From Kappaphycus alvarezii (Eukaryota; Rhodophyta; Florideophyceae; Gigartinales; Solieriaceae): a stretch of DNA of 64,000 nucleotides. The DNA lies in assembly GCA_002205965.3 (NCBI GenBank), contig NADL03000481.1, positions 806,001-870,000 on the forward strand. Reading direction: 5' to 3'. Both the position numbers and the translations under genes were made by a program. How positions within the stretch are numbered: the stretch's first letter is position 1; the number at the start of each line of letters is the position of its first letter. This document shows, piece after piece, positions 33,565-44,203 of this stretch. The notes under the pieces were generated by a model. It ran no database searches. It was not told the origin of the DNA and saw only the letters and a list, made by a program, of their open reading frames with translations.

Positions 33565-36365
33565 ATGCCCCCTTCCCCTCACAGGCCCCAACGTTCTCCT
33601 CAAAAGCCGTCACCAGCTGTTCCACCCGATCCCAATCCTCAGAGGCAACCTCAGTCCTCTACTCAGCCACAATCCTCACGAACTAAATCTAGGCTAACGA
33701 CCCAGTCATCCTCCGCCCGTCCATCCGGACCTGGTCAAAGGCCTTACTCTTCCACCGAATCAGCTCGAGGTCGCGTCCTCTCTTATGAGGAACTGTCTCG
33801 CTGCTTCACTCTTCCCATCAATGCCGCCGCTCGTGAACTTGGCGTTTGCGTCACCGCCTTGAAAAAGCAATGCCGCAAGCACAACATTGCCCGTTGGCCT
33901 CATCGAAAATTGAAATCCCTTGATAAACTCAAGGAGAAGCTCGAGAAGGAAGAGGCAACTGCAGCCGACAAGGAGTATTACAAACATGAGATCCACACTA
34001 TTGTTCAGAAGAAGGATCACATATTCCGCGCCAACACCGCCCCGCCCCGAGATTCCTCCTCACCGGCCCAACCCTCTCCCGTTGAAGCCCCAACGGTGTC
34101 TACGTCTGTTCCCACAGACCCTCGCCTTCACCCAACCCTTCATCCACATCAACTTCCCCACACACATCCGCCTACACACCCGTCAACTCCAGTCCTCATC
34201 TCCAATCAGATCCCTCTGCAACGACCCAATCTTCCACCATCACATCTTGTTCATCCCCAACAAGCCCTTCATCATCAACCCATGTCTACTGTTCCTATCA
34301 CCGCTGCCCATTTTTCGCTTTGTGGGATTGTCGGTTGCGACTGCTACATGAACAACGGTGTTTCATCGCAATCGTATCACCCCCCTCTAGCACCTCGACC
34401 ACCCGCAATGCCGCCGAACGCCCCACCAAACGTATCCGGTGCTCTCCCCGTCAACACTACTCAATTCTTTAACCCAACGCACGCCCAATATCCATATCCG
34501 TCGCACATCACCTATCCCCACCAACCCCCATTCCACAACATGGTACAGGTCAATCTCATGGAGCAACACCCATACACCTCATCACAGCACCCTCAACCCC
34601 AAGTCCCGCCTCCAATACCTCAATCCGCCCAATCCATTACAGCCGTTCCCACGGCCAATTCGCAGGCCCTCGTTCAACCTGCTCTTCAAAATCCATCTCC
34701 GCAACCTCAATCATCTGCTCCTCTCAGCCAAAGTGGACCTGCATACGATGTTTACGCCGCTCCCCGCAATCTGCTTCCACGGCTCAGACACCCTTTGTCT
34801 ATGGTGGATTCCCGTCCCAACCGACACCCATGCCCGTGGACAATGTTCCTACAATGTCACAATCAAACGGGACTGCAGGCCCTCAGGTGGTCTCCCACTA
34901 CTGGCCGGACGTGGCGCATCCAAGTAATCCGAACAACCTCGTTACGATGTACAATCAAACCACTCATTACCATCACCATCATCCAGCAGAATCTATGGCA
35001 AACGGACATGCGCCGGGGAGTAGTCACGGAGCACATGAGGGTACAGCGTCTTCGGCGACACATAACAGTGACGCTGCGAATTCAAGACTGCCTGCCACGA
35101 TCGGCGCTGAAGCAGGGAATGTCGGAACGTCTGGGCGGAAGGAGACTGATGAAGGAACATATCGGAAAATTGCAGGCCGTATGGAAGGCGGTGCGAAGCC
35201 AGACAATGGCAAAGTCAAAGTTAATGGGAGGCGTAATGGTCTTGTTAACGATCTTGTGAATGGCAATGGTCTTGTGAATGGCAATGGTCTTGTGAGGGGT
35301 ACCGATGGTACTGCGAATGGCGTAGAAAAGGGAAAGGAAGGACAGGTAAATCAGGGAGTGAACGGAGTCACCGGAACGCAAGGTCAAAGGAGAAATGCGG
35401 GGGAAAAGACAAAAGTAACAAATGGGCTGGCAGGAGGGAGAAGTGGAATGGAAAGGAAGGGTATTGAAGTTGCTAATGGCGCTGCATTGAGTAGGAAAGG
35501 TGGAACCGAAGGGGAAGAGAATAGAGTTACCGCAAAGGAGGGTATGCGAAAAGATCGAACGGGGGCCGAGGCAAATGAAGCTCGGACCGGAGTAAGGAGC
35601 GGCAGAGTTGGGGCTGCAATAGAGGGAGGGGATCGAGGATGGAGCAGGGCGTACATCGGGGCTGGGAATACAGGTGTTCCTGTTGTCCTGCATGGAGAAC
35701 GTGAGGTGGCGAGTGGAACGCGAGACATAACACCCCCAAGTGATCGTGAGGAAAGTCCGGAGAATGCAGGAGGTAGTGGGAGCGGTAGTGGAAGTGGGGA
35801 TGGTACCGGACTGGGAAGTGGGGACGGTAGTGGTGTAGGGAGTGGTAGTGGGAGCCGAAGCGGTGACTCAGATGAGCGGGGGAGGGAGGACGAGAACGTA
35901 GTCGTGGGGAGGGGCATAGGATTGGATCCCCCGAGTCCTAGAGGGACAGGCGTGAAACGGCGCAAGGGAGTAGATGGGGTCAAGATGTGGAGGGAAGAAG
36001 GGGGAAACATGGGAGCGTTGCCAACTGCGGTGCGGGCGAAGAGGTACGATCAGATGGTGCATCAATGTCTGAGTGCGGGGTGCGCTTTGTGGACCGTAGA
36101 TTGCAACTTCCGAGTTAGCCTGTGTGTGGGCAAACGGAGCTTGTTAAGTATAGCTGGTGTAGGTAGTCACGGAAGGACAGTTCCTGAAGGAGAGGGGAGG
36201 GAAGGATGGAGAGGGAGGTACAGGGAGGTGTTAGGCGGAAAGAGACTGGAGTGGGTGGTGGAGAAAGGGGGCAAGAGGTACCTGATTGTGATGGGCCCGA
36301 TCAAGAAGAGAGCTGGAGAAGTAGCTGGAGTTTCGGGGATGATTGTGGAAGTGGGGGAGCCCTAA
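33565..36365 (+). CDS. RWP-RK domain transcription factor with C-terminal PAS-like domain (one apparent frameshift)
   Basis: Probable nuclear DNA-binding regulator. Start chosen at the ATG of MPPSPHRP; an in-frame ATG at 33,400 would add a non-domain leader. Residues 1-68 are Pro/Gln/Ser-rich. The RWP-RK domain spans about 70-122, with FTLPINAAARELGV, LKKQCRK and RWPHRK (110-115), followed by a charged helix or coiled coil (119-155). A long Pro/His/Gln-rich region follows. Near 34,764-34,768 the frame must slip by one base (missing C in a C run) to continue in the frame that ends at 36,365; with that base the product is about 933 residues. Then come Asn/Gly repeats, a Gly/Ser run (about 730-770) and a final 110 residues resembling a PAS fold. 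No introns seen. The family in plants regulates nitrogen response and gamete programmes; the role here is unknown. Confidence 0.8.
35234..35295 (+). repeat. 18-bp minisatellite inside the RWP-RK gene
   Basis: About three tandem units related to CTTGTGAATGGCAATGGT, encoding repeated GLVNGN. The unit is a multiple of three, so copy-number change keeps the frame. Confidence 0.75.
35768..35868 (+). repeat. Gly/Ser-coding low-complexity run
   Basis: GGTAGTGG-type repeats coding alternating Gly and Ser with occasional Asp, Thr and Val; probably a flexible linker before the PAS-like domain. Confidence 0.7.
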
Positions 36366-37159
36366 TGCTACGGAGCTGATTGCTTTGGTGAAAATTGTAA
36401 ATAGTGCGATACATAACTGTTAGAGGTCATACAACCCGGCCAGGTTGTCTTTGTAAATGACGCCGTCATTGACTGCTGATAAAATGAGAACTTCTGACTG
36501 ACCCAGTGGTTTGTAACCAAGGATAGTGGGGTTAGTTTGCGAGATGCCGGGAAGTGCCTTGCAACGTAAAGAAAAACCGTGGAACTAGTATAGAAGGCAG
36601 CAGAGGCTGCAATGTGCTGAAGTCACTGCTCGAAGTCACTGCTCGCAGTGACAGAAAGCCGCTTCGTGAATATGCGTTGATTAGTATGTGCTCGCCGCGT
36701 TTGCTATCTGGGTTGCAACTGACAGCCGCATGTAACATGAAAAAGAGAGTGGTCGCGGCAAAGGCGGACCAAGCGAATGTGCAAGGGGCTACTGTGGCAG
36801 TTGGTGTGGCATCGATCACCTCAGTGTAAGCACAAAATCCGTGTTCTTTTGCGGGGGGCGGGGAAAAAATCCTCGATTTGCGAACAGTCTTAACGTGGTA
36901 GTGGGCTGCAATGGAGAACGTTTTTTTTTTATGGGGCTGTTGGGTGATTATGTTGGGTGACTGGGTTTGTACTGATTATGTTGGGTGCTTATTATGTTGG
37001 GTGCGGGTTAATTGCGACAAGCGCCATCTGCAATCAAGGTTCCAGGTTCCAGATCCCGTCACGGCGAAAGAACTTCACAGCATTGATCAATACATACTGA
37101 ACGCATTTAACTTCTTTCCTTCTAAATATCAGGGTCCTATATAGTCGGATCCTGCAGCG
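36366..37159. other. Downstream region of the RWP-RK gene
   Basis: No recognised gene. Overlapping open frames of 91-95 codons on both strands at 36,532-36,829 cannot be separated from chance. A tandem 13-bp duplication (GAAGTCACTGCTC) lies at about 36,619-36,645, and a loose repeat of TTATGTTGGGTG occurs three times between 36,947 and 37,003. Confidence 0.4.
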
Positions 37160-37498
37160 GACACCCGTTTTACTGATGCCATAAAGTTACTCTCCCCCCA
37201 GGGCAGCAACCGACTATGTTGCTAAACTGGATAGTCCACGTCGGCCACGTGCACAGGTGTGCAGGACACGATAGCGTTTCCCACAGACGACCAGATCGTG
37301 TAACTAATGCGCCGATACATTCTACTGAACTGTACAGGTAAATGTGGGGTGATTTAATATTTGAAAAATATGGTCGGTTGTTGCCCGGAATATCCTACAG
37401 GGTGCCGAGTGATACCTCTTAACTGTACAGTACTGTACAGTACAGCACTGTGTACATTAGTACAGTATATTATATTTACGGCATTAGTATCGGGGGTC
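37160..37498. mobile_element. Small inverted-repeat element (possible MITE) with CAGTAC palindromes
   Basis: The left end (37160-37186) and the reverse complement of the right end (37474-37498) align over about 25 bp, sharing GAC-CCCG-ACT-ATGCC-TAAA positions. The interior has no ORF but a CAGTAC palindrome cluster at 37,421-37,460. A diverged copy of the left end occurs at 23750-23776. Target duplications were not identified, so element status is tentative. Confidence 0.45.
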
Positions 37499-37562
37499 TA
37501 GTGCAGGAACCGACTGTGTATGTTGCCAACTAAGTGCAAACCGGGTGGTCCACGTCGGCTAC
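37200..37562. repeat. Diverged direct repeat pair (AACCGACT...CCACGTCGGC)
   Basis: A segment of about 50 bp at 37,200-37,251 recurs at 37,500-37,562, sharing AACCGACT, TATGTTGC and GTCCACGTCGGC with indels. One copy is inside and one just outside the inverted-repeat element. Confidence 0.6.
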
Positions 37563-37579
37563 AACGTGCTTCATCAATA

Positions 37580-38770
37580 GACTAGAGGGAAGTGCGACGT
37601 GCAGGGCCACTAAAATTGACTACAGTAGCTTTGGAGGGGAGGCAAACATCTGCATGTTGCGGGCTGCCACCAATCACTGAAGCCGCACAAGTGGACCACA
37701 TGGCATACTTCAGCTTTTGATAGAGCCGAAATAACACCTTCGCCTTAGAGCTTCCGATGCGGGCCGCGATGACAGCCGCATACTCGTCGACCACCATAGA
37801 TGTCGTCATCGACAGGCGTCCCAGGGAATCAAAGGCTAGCGGCACAAACTGCTAGCCGAGTTGCGGGCGTCCAGGTGAAGCATGGCCAGGGATAGCGGCG
37901 ATTTTTAACTTCAAAGTCCCTCAGTTTCGGTCGTTCCGCCGCATTGGCGGCAGCGCGCGCTTCCCGGGCTCCCTTGGAAAGGAAGCACTGGTGGAAAGGT
38001 GAGGAGACTGTGATGTCATAGGCAACCGGGGGAGGGGGCGTAGGGTTTTCTGGAGAGGTCGTCGGGTGGACTGAGATGTCAGCTGATCGGGCGTCCAGTG
38101 CGGAAAGTAAGTATGGGACTTCATAGTGGACGCCGGCTCCAGCGGCTTTGAATAGGTCTTTGCCGAGCACTTTTGCCACTGCTTCGGGCGGTTTTTCCAA
38201 CCGAGACCTTTGTTGCACAGGTCAGCGGCATGGTCGCCGAGGTAGTCCATAGGAGTCTTGCATTCCTCGCAGAGGAGCGGGGCAGTTTCGTAGAAGACGG
38301 GAATTCCCAAGTGGCGACGCAGCACCACCGATCACACGTCGTCGTATATGTGGGTGACTACAGACGGATGGGCAGTGAGGAATGCCGCAGCAGGTGTATC
38401 CAAAAAAGCGTTACGGCGGATCCGTTGACGAATCACGGGTTCTGAGTGCGACGAGGGGTTCGGGAATCGCGACCAATCAGCATCTTTCCAAGAAATTTTA
38501 ACGGACGACTCGCACCATCCCTGATGTAAGATATTGATTGTACGTAGTATCGGGCTTGGACGCGAGGGTAGCCGTTGTAGTGCTTCTGGGAGACCTCAAT
38601 GTTGTGTGGAGAATGGCGGGTGGAGGCGTTGGAAAAATGTCAGCTGATGTCGATACGCTTCCGCATACGTGAGTAAACGGGATTCAGCGGCACCAGTCTG
38701 ATGTTGGTGTTTCACCTTTGCGGAATCTGTGAGGCTACCCGTGTATGCGACAACATTCAAAGTGGCTAGC
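37580..38770 (-). pseudogene. LINE-B C-terminus: CCHC motif and restriction-like endonuclease
   Basis: Continues the thumb region beyond the MITE (TLNVVAYTGSL), then CEECKTPMDYLGDHAADLC, a CX2CX9HX4C metal-binding motif typical of RLE elements. After a frameshift near 38,200 the nuclease follows: ARSADISVHP and AYDITVSSPF carry the acidic positions, then a lysine-containing helix and FDSLGRLS. The frame changes again near 37,835. It ends at about 37,582. In the family the nuclease nicks target DNA to prime reverse transcription. Confidence 0.7.
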
Positions 38771-38773
38771 TAG

Positions 38774-39212
38774 TGTCTATCCGACCAAGCACTGTCCTCA
38801 TATGAGGCACGCTTTGTCCTCATATGAGGACAATTTCCGTTACACTTTGGAAAGGGAAATGTTTTGGAAGCCCGAAATTTTTGCTGGAAAAAAGGTTCTT
38901 TATGTTTAGTTGCAGTACAGTAATTTTACTGTACATGCGCCCTCGTTTCTGAAACCCCCCACGATAATACGAACTATTTTACCTTCCAAAATGAAGTCGT
39001 TTTCACAACTTCTTGCGAAGAGCGGAAGCTGGTGAGGGAAAACTGCTCTAGCCTTCACCGAGGTCAACAATCTTGAAAAGTTTGTTTTGATCGGCCATCT
39101 ACACTCATGAACTAATGCGGAGGGACAAGAAATGCGCTGAGGTAAAAACATTTTGTATTGAAAAAGAAGTGCTAAAAGTAGTCCTCATATGAGGACAATG
39201 GTCCAATAGACA
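38774..39212. mobile_element. MITE (TGTCTAT...ATAGACA) inserted in LINE-B
   Basis: 439 bp with terminal inverted repeats of about 32 bp (TGTCTAT, GACCA, then TGTCCTCATATGAGG). CTAG flanks both ends (38770-38773 and 39213-39216) and may be a 4-bp target duplication, or TA if the ends are counted differently. The 16-bp palindrome GTCCTCATATGAGGAC occurs at 38816-38831 and 39181-39196, with a 14-bp version at 38794-38807. No transposase. LINE-B coding sequence resumes on each side, so the MITE came later. Confidence 0.75.
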
Positions 39213-39216
39213 CTAG

Positions 39217-41835
39217 GGGAGTGAATCCGTGACCGCCATAGCGGAGAGGTGTGGTCGCCTGTTGGCGTACCGTGTCCGTTATCGGTACATGATTTGACTA
39301 CGAGTAAAACCGCATCTGGTCTGTGTTAAATTGTTGTGCGATGGCGGTTGTCACACTGGGCGGCGTTAGCTTAATTACATGGCGTAACTCGCATGCAGAG
39401 GCACAAACTCTGTGTAGATGGAACCGGACCCGTGCGTCCCCGATCCCGTCAACCAGCGAGAGTGTCCTGTTGCAGTCATCGATTTTCCTAGTAAGGAAGT
39501 TCTCCATAAAAGAGGTCGACCCAGTCGGGGCACCGAGGAGGTCGATGCCCGTGTTAGAGAAGCCCTCACAGGGGAAGCGACGTAGCAAAGACAATACCTG
39601 GTTGACGGGTTGGGACGGCCAGAAAAGGCGTGTTTTGGCTGGATTTAGAAAGAAGCCGTGGCCCAGAACTTTGGAGCACAGTATCTGAACTGCCCTGTCT
39701 AGCTCAGCGTGGGTGCCTATTAGAATGCAGTCGTCGGCGTACCAGAGATGGAGGCTTGGCTGCGTGGTCTCTGCTATTGCTATCGCAAAGGGTTGCACTG
39801 CAAGGGAAAACATAAGTATGCTAGCTGGGTCTCCAAGTTACATTCCGGCTTGGCTGGGGATGTCCGGTGCAGACGCCGCCGGCAGGATCAGCGACGGCGT
39901 GTGGCGGGCGTAGACCATGTTCAAGTACCGACAGAGCGAGGGTACCTTGGAGGGCAGCAGATCGATCATCCGTTGGCTCGAGAATAGGTAGAATGCGTTG
40001 TGCGCATCGAAAGAGAGGAGCATGTAGGCGGCGTCCTCGCGTCGGCTACGGACTTGCTTCCGAGCATCGTGGACAATGGAGTCAAGGCCTGAGGGGATAC
40101 CATTGGCGACTTGCAGCGGGGCGAGGTAGTGTCGGGTCTCGTCCAGTGCTTGGGGCAAGAGAACTTTCGTCACCAGGCGCCGTAACGCCGTCCCAATGGC
40201 GATAGGGCGGATCTTATCTGGACGTGGTTGGATCGGGAGAAGCGTTGCAGAGGAGATGAGCGGGATTGTGGCGTCAGGGAGGTCCCCATTATCTAGTCGC
40301 CGCACAACGGAAGTGAGCACAGAGATTCCCGTGAGCCCTGCCTCTGGCGTCACCCTGGTGTTCGCCAGGAGGTGTAGAAGCCGAGGGGACATGCGATTAG
40401 GCCCCGGGGCGGAGTTCTGATTCAGCCGGCGGACAGCGCGAAGGACTGCGGCCTCAGTAATGTCATTCGGGAGTGGAAGGTCTGTCGCGTTGAGTGGTGT
40501 GACCGGTGAAGATGGGGGTGGGTGCAGCGCACGCAGGCGTTTTTGAACTGTTGGGTCCAGAACGTCCGCGATGCGAGACTAGTGCAAAGTTCTAATTGCG
40601 CGTCCATATTGTGCATCTTGGGCCAGATGTGCTGCTCGACGGAATTTCGGGTCCCGCCGAGGGTCATGGGGGGAACGCGGTGACGGAACAGACCGCTCTT
40701 CTCGGGTCCGATGAGCTTGAACGGCTTCTGTCCAGAGTTCGCCCCACTCGCCAGCGGTTGCTCGGCGAATGCCTTCATGGAGACCGTGACTTTGGGCGGG
40801 CTGAGAACGCCACCCAGGTTCCCCCCGTAGTGAGCGTCGCAAAACTGCGGTGGGAAGAAGGTGGATGCGAAGAAACGCAGAATCAACAGCATCAGCATTC
40901 CGTGCGTGGGAGGCCGCCGGGAAAAGCCGAATGATCAAGACAGCGAAGCTATGCATACAGATGGCTGGGATGCGGTCGATGTCGGACGGTCGGAGCGGGC
41001 TGTGCACTGCTTCGTGGACCGACGGAAGGGGAGGGGTGGCAAAGGATGGTGTTCTCCGGACTCTTTGATGACGGCAGTTACGAAGAGGGGCTCGGAGCGG
41101 GGGCCGGAGAGGAGACCGAGTTGGCCGCGGGTTTGGGTTCAACGGGGTCATCGACCTGCATTTCTGCAAGACGGGCCGGAGCGGACGAGTCTCCGGTAGG
41201 ATGGTCGACGGGGTGAGTCGGGGGCTTGGGCTGATTGTCCGGCGGGGTGCCCTGAGCTGCGGCGGAGGGAGGGTGGACACCACGAGGGCGGCGGAGGGGC
41301 GGGTGGACACCACGAGGGTGTCAGCACAGTCCGCGACGGCGGCAGTGGCCTCAGCAACGGCAGCCGCAGGGCGGCGGCGCTTGGAGATACGTGTGGCGGG
41401 GCGGCGGCGGGTGGCGGGTGCGGCGGGGGTTTCCGCAGTGATGGCCGAGAGGTGGACAAGGGACGCGGTAGCGTCCGGGGAACCGTTGTGGGAGGATTTT
41501 TTGGCACTACGACGGGAGCGAGGGGGGGGTCGGGAGCAGGCAGCGCCCTGGGAGAGGGCTTCAGTGGGGCAGCAGAGGCAGGGGCCGGGGATGGGGCTTC
41601 AGTGGGAGCGGCGGGGGCGGCTGTTATCGGGCCGGCGGGGCATGTGTTGGGGCAAGTGTGGTGGGGGCGAGATGTGGGCATCCCTCGTAGAATTTGTTGA
41701 TAAACGTCTCCACGAACGGGTTGCCGTGCGGCAACGTGGTAGCGGCGGCACCGATGAGACGGGTGATAGGGCCGACGAGGGCCCTTCGAGCAACCTTTTC
41801 TGCCCCTCTGAACTCCCCTCCTAGTTCCTGCAAAG
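39217..41835 (-). pseudogene. LINE-B N-terminal region and reverse transcriptase
   Basis: Possible start at 41,833 (MQELGGEFRG), followed after a frame change by a long Pro/Ala-rich low-complexity stretch. The RT begins near 40,560 with a leader ending in NSAPGPN, then KIRPIAIGTALRRL (fingers), LSFDAHNAF (first catalytic Asp) and, after an in-frame TAA at 39,835-39,837, the YADD box at about 39,730-39,741. The stop replaces the residue before LGDPAS, where the family usually has Gln (CAA to TAA). A second stop follows at about 39,298, after which thumb sequence (LRYGGHGF) continues to the MITE. Same-frame continuity on both sides of the first stop supports one original ORF. Confidence 0.75.
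41272..41322. repeat. Short tandem repeat in LINE-B Pro-rich region
   Basis: GGGTGGACACCACGAGGG occurs twice, about 30 bp apart, with GGCGGAGG spacer sequence. Confidence 0.7.
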
Positions 41836-42969
41836 TCCCTCCCGTCCGCTGACCTTCTCGTCCAGCCCCCGGTTATCCCCGTGTCCAGCGCACGGCTCCT
41901 TCTATGCGGACCACCTATTACGATACCGCATGTAGTCCATACGTGTCGCCTGTCTTCCACGAGGCGACCCCTGGCCCACAGGCCGTCGCTAATATAGCCG
42001 ATATTGACAAAATGAGGTCTCACATACGCAAACTTCGGCACGCTCTCCGCCTCTCCGACTCCGATGAGGTTCCTCACTGTCTGCATTTCCGTACCGCTCG
42101 CCTTTGACACACTGGGAGGCCACTCCACAAGAACTACAGCAGTCTGACTATCTCTCGCTGCACGACAATTGCTGTGTTCTGAGTCCACTCTAGCTGGGAC
42201 TTTCCATTATGATGTGCAAAAGATAAGGTCTGTAATCTGGTCCACCACGACCGCTGTTAAAACAAGTATAATGATTTACTCTTTTGTGTATTGAGTGTAC
42301 ACCTACTGATCGACGAGGACACAATCATGACCCCACTCGGAGAGCCCCGCTCATCACCTCTTCCGTACCGCTGGTTTGGACACTCAGCTTAATTATTGGA
42401 CCTCACTCCTGGTTCCGATCTTCACCTGGCAGACATTTTTGAACATTGTCCCGCCTCCCCCACCGGCGCTTCCAGGAAACCCATGGCTTGCGATGTCGTC
42501 GACGCATCGCCGTTTACATTCGCTGCCGCTTAAGCTACAGTACCAGTCGTCGATTGCACGACTGCACAAAGATACGCGGTATCATTGGGCAGCCGTGCCT
42601 CCCGGCCGCAAGGTTCAGAAGTTGGAGCACGAGCTGTCCAAGCGATTGGTCTCCCCCTTTGTAGACCCTTGTGGTACCGCAACACTCGTGACCCGGGTTT
42701 CCGCTTCTAGCCAATCGCCGTCGACTTCCTGGGTGCGGTATGCACTGATACACTCCTGTCCCTCAAACTGGTCGCCAGCAAGTGCCAATAATCTCGTACT
42801 ACCCGCAAGCGCTCATGGTATAATCCCAAACTCCAGATTGTAAGGGGGGGAAGGTTTGGGTGTTTTACTCTTGGAAGATACATCCGATTGTAAGGGGGTG
42901 AATGAGGTTTACTCAATTTCCTGTAAACAAGAGTAGAGGAGACGAGGCCTAATTTGCGCAGCAAACAAT
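41836..42969. other. Unassigned region between LINE-B and LINE-C
   Basis: Probably contains the LINE-B 5' end and the LINE-C 3' UTR. A 155-codon plus-strand open frame (42376-42843) is Pro/Ser/Thr-rich, has no recognised domain and overlaps frames of equal quality, so it is not called. GATTGTAAGGGGG recurs at about 42,836 and 42,888. Confidence 0.4.
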
Positions 42970-43996
42970 GTACGCTGAGAACGGAGGTTCTCTGGAACAG
43001 AAGTACTTTCAGGTTGTGGTATTAAGAGTCCCTCAAACCCCTTCCAACAAAAAACTGGCGTCATTCTGGACGAGTCTCCCTTGACGAGCGAACAGTTTTG
43101 CCGCGCATCAGCAGTCGGAACGGCTGCCCGTGCGGCAATGCCAGTCGCAACCCGGTTGATGAAATCCTGAGCTGTCGGGTGCCAGCCTCCGACAGCTAGA
43201 GTGGAAGGGCAAGGAAGCGATGGGCAGGACCCTTTGGACGTATCAATTCGCCAAAGCGAGTGTTCTTGCCAGTGGGAGCATGGTTAAGGCGCTTGGGTGG
43301 GCATCGCGCCAGGGAGGGGAAGCGGGCGGGAGTCAAGGAATGGATGACGGTTACATCACAATGGTCTGTGCCCCTGTTCTCTCCAAGCGCCTTGATGTTC
43401 GTGCGAACTGCATGGCCGCGTTGTGGGGGCTCGAGGACAGGGCGCCGGGCGGTTTTGGAGAGGTCTGCGGCAAACAACCGTGTCTGTTAGTCATGTCGCC
43501 CCCCGTGGGTGGATCCGCAGACACAGCACAGCGCGTGGTCACCTTACTGATCCATAATTGTCGAGCGCCCCCTCCCGTGGCATTTCGAAGCGGGAGGAAA
43601 CAATGGTTCCCTGCAACAGGGACCGTAAGGTCCCCTCTTACTGCGTTTGAATAAAAAGTCACCTCTTCCCCTGCAATAGAACCGCAAGCACGTCTTGTAA
43701 TCGCGGTCCGAGATGTAGGTACCCAAGCCTGGAACCAATTGGCATGAAAGCCAGTCCATGCAAACATCCATTGACAACGAGTCTCGGAATGCCACGGTCC
43801 TCTCATCCCCCTCATTGGCATGGCGTCAAAGGCCTTTTCCTCAACTGGGCGAGCGAGTTGCCCTTGCCCAAACCGCTGCATGGTGTTGATAGCCGTGAAC
43901 TGGACAACCTTGACGGGTGTCACATGTGTCTTCCACTCATCGTGCGCCCGAACTGCGGATGCGTAAGATTGGAGAGCAGTGTTCGGTAGCACAGGG
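42970..43996 (-). pseudogene. LINE-C: C-terminal endonuclease fragment of another RLE LINE
   Basis: On the minus strand, in changing frames: DYKTCLRFYCRGRG, then IMDQ-stop-GDHALCC (43,526-43,555), the metal-binding motif common in RLE elements with a stop at one position, then HCDVTVIHSLTPARF carrying the nuclease acidic region, and finally GGWHPTAQDFINRVATGIAA (near 43,134-43,193), the typical C-terminal helix. These motifs differ enough from LINE-A and LINE-B to be another lineage. No RT core is present upstream. Frameshifts and stops make it dead. Confidence 0.65.
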
Positions 43997-44203
43997 AGAA
44001 GGGTAGAAAAAAGGGCACGCGTGAGAGATATAGTACGGAAGAAAGGAAGACAGTCGCCGCAGTGAAATTAGCAGAGCGGAGCCCGAAGCCAAATGTTGGC
44101 TCGCGGAGCCCAAAGGGTTCAGTAGGAAGTTGTAGTTCCTGAAAAAGTGTCGGCTTCCAGGGTCCCGCCCATGAACCCTAACAGCGAACCTTCAACAGCG
44201 GTA
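43997..44203. other. Short unassigned spacer
   Basis: No ORF or repeat recognised between the LINE-C fragment and the minus-strand ORF at 44,204. Confidence 0.4.

Larger units (their letters stand above)
37580..41835 (-). mobile_element. RLE-type non-LTR retrotransposon (LINE-B), broken and split by a MITE
   Basis: The minus strand carries one long decayed ORF: a Pro-rich N-terminal region (41.8-41.2 kb), RT (about 40.56-39.22 kb) and a CCHC plus endonuclease C-terminus (38.77-37.58 kb). A 439-bp MITE sits between RT thumb and the C-terminal part. The RT then endonuclease order, with a CCHC motif between, is that of CRE/R2-type elements. At least one stop and several frameshifts are present. 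No target duplication or 3' tail was identified, so limits are approximate. Confidence 0.75.

Noticed and set aside
35082..36010. Minus-strand open frames of 203 and 208 codons
   Set aside because: They lie opposite the RWP-RK coding region and are Pro/Leu/Ser-rich as expected from the complement of Gly/Arg-rich codons; shadows.
41148..42188. 346-codon minus frame as an independent gene
   Set aside because: Mostly Pro/Ala low complexity and overlapped by a better LINE-B start in another frame at 41,833; treated as part of LINE-B.
42376..42843. 155-codon plus-strand ORF as a gene
   Set aside because: Low complexity, several overlapping frames of similar length on both strands, no domain.
43351..43992. 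Possible tyrosine recombinase (DIRS/Crypton-like) in a 213-codon minus frame
   Set aside because: The apparent similarity was limited to a few N-terminal residues, and adjacent frames carry clear RLE LINE motifs (GDHALCC, GGWHPTAQDF).
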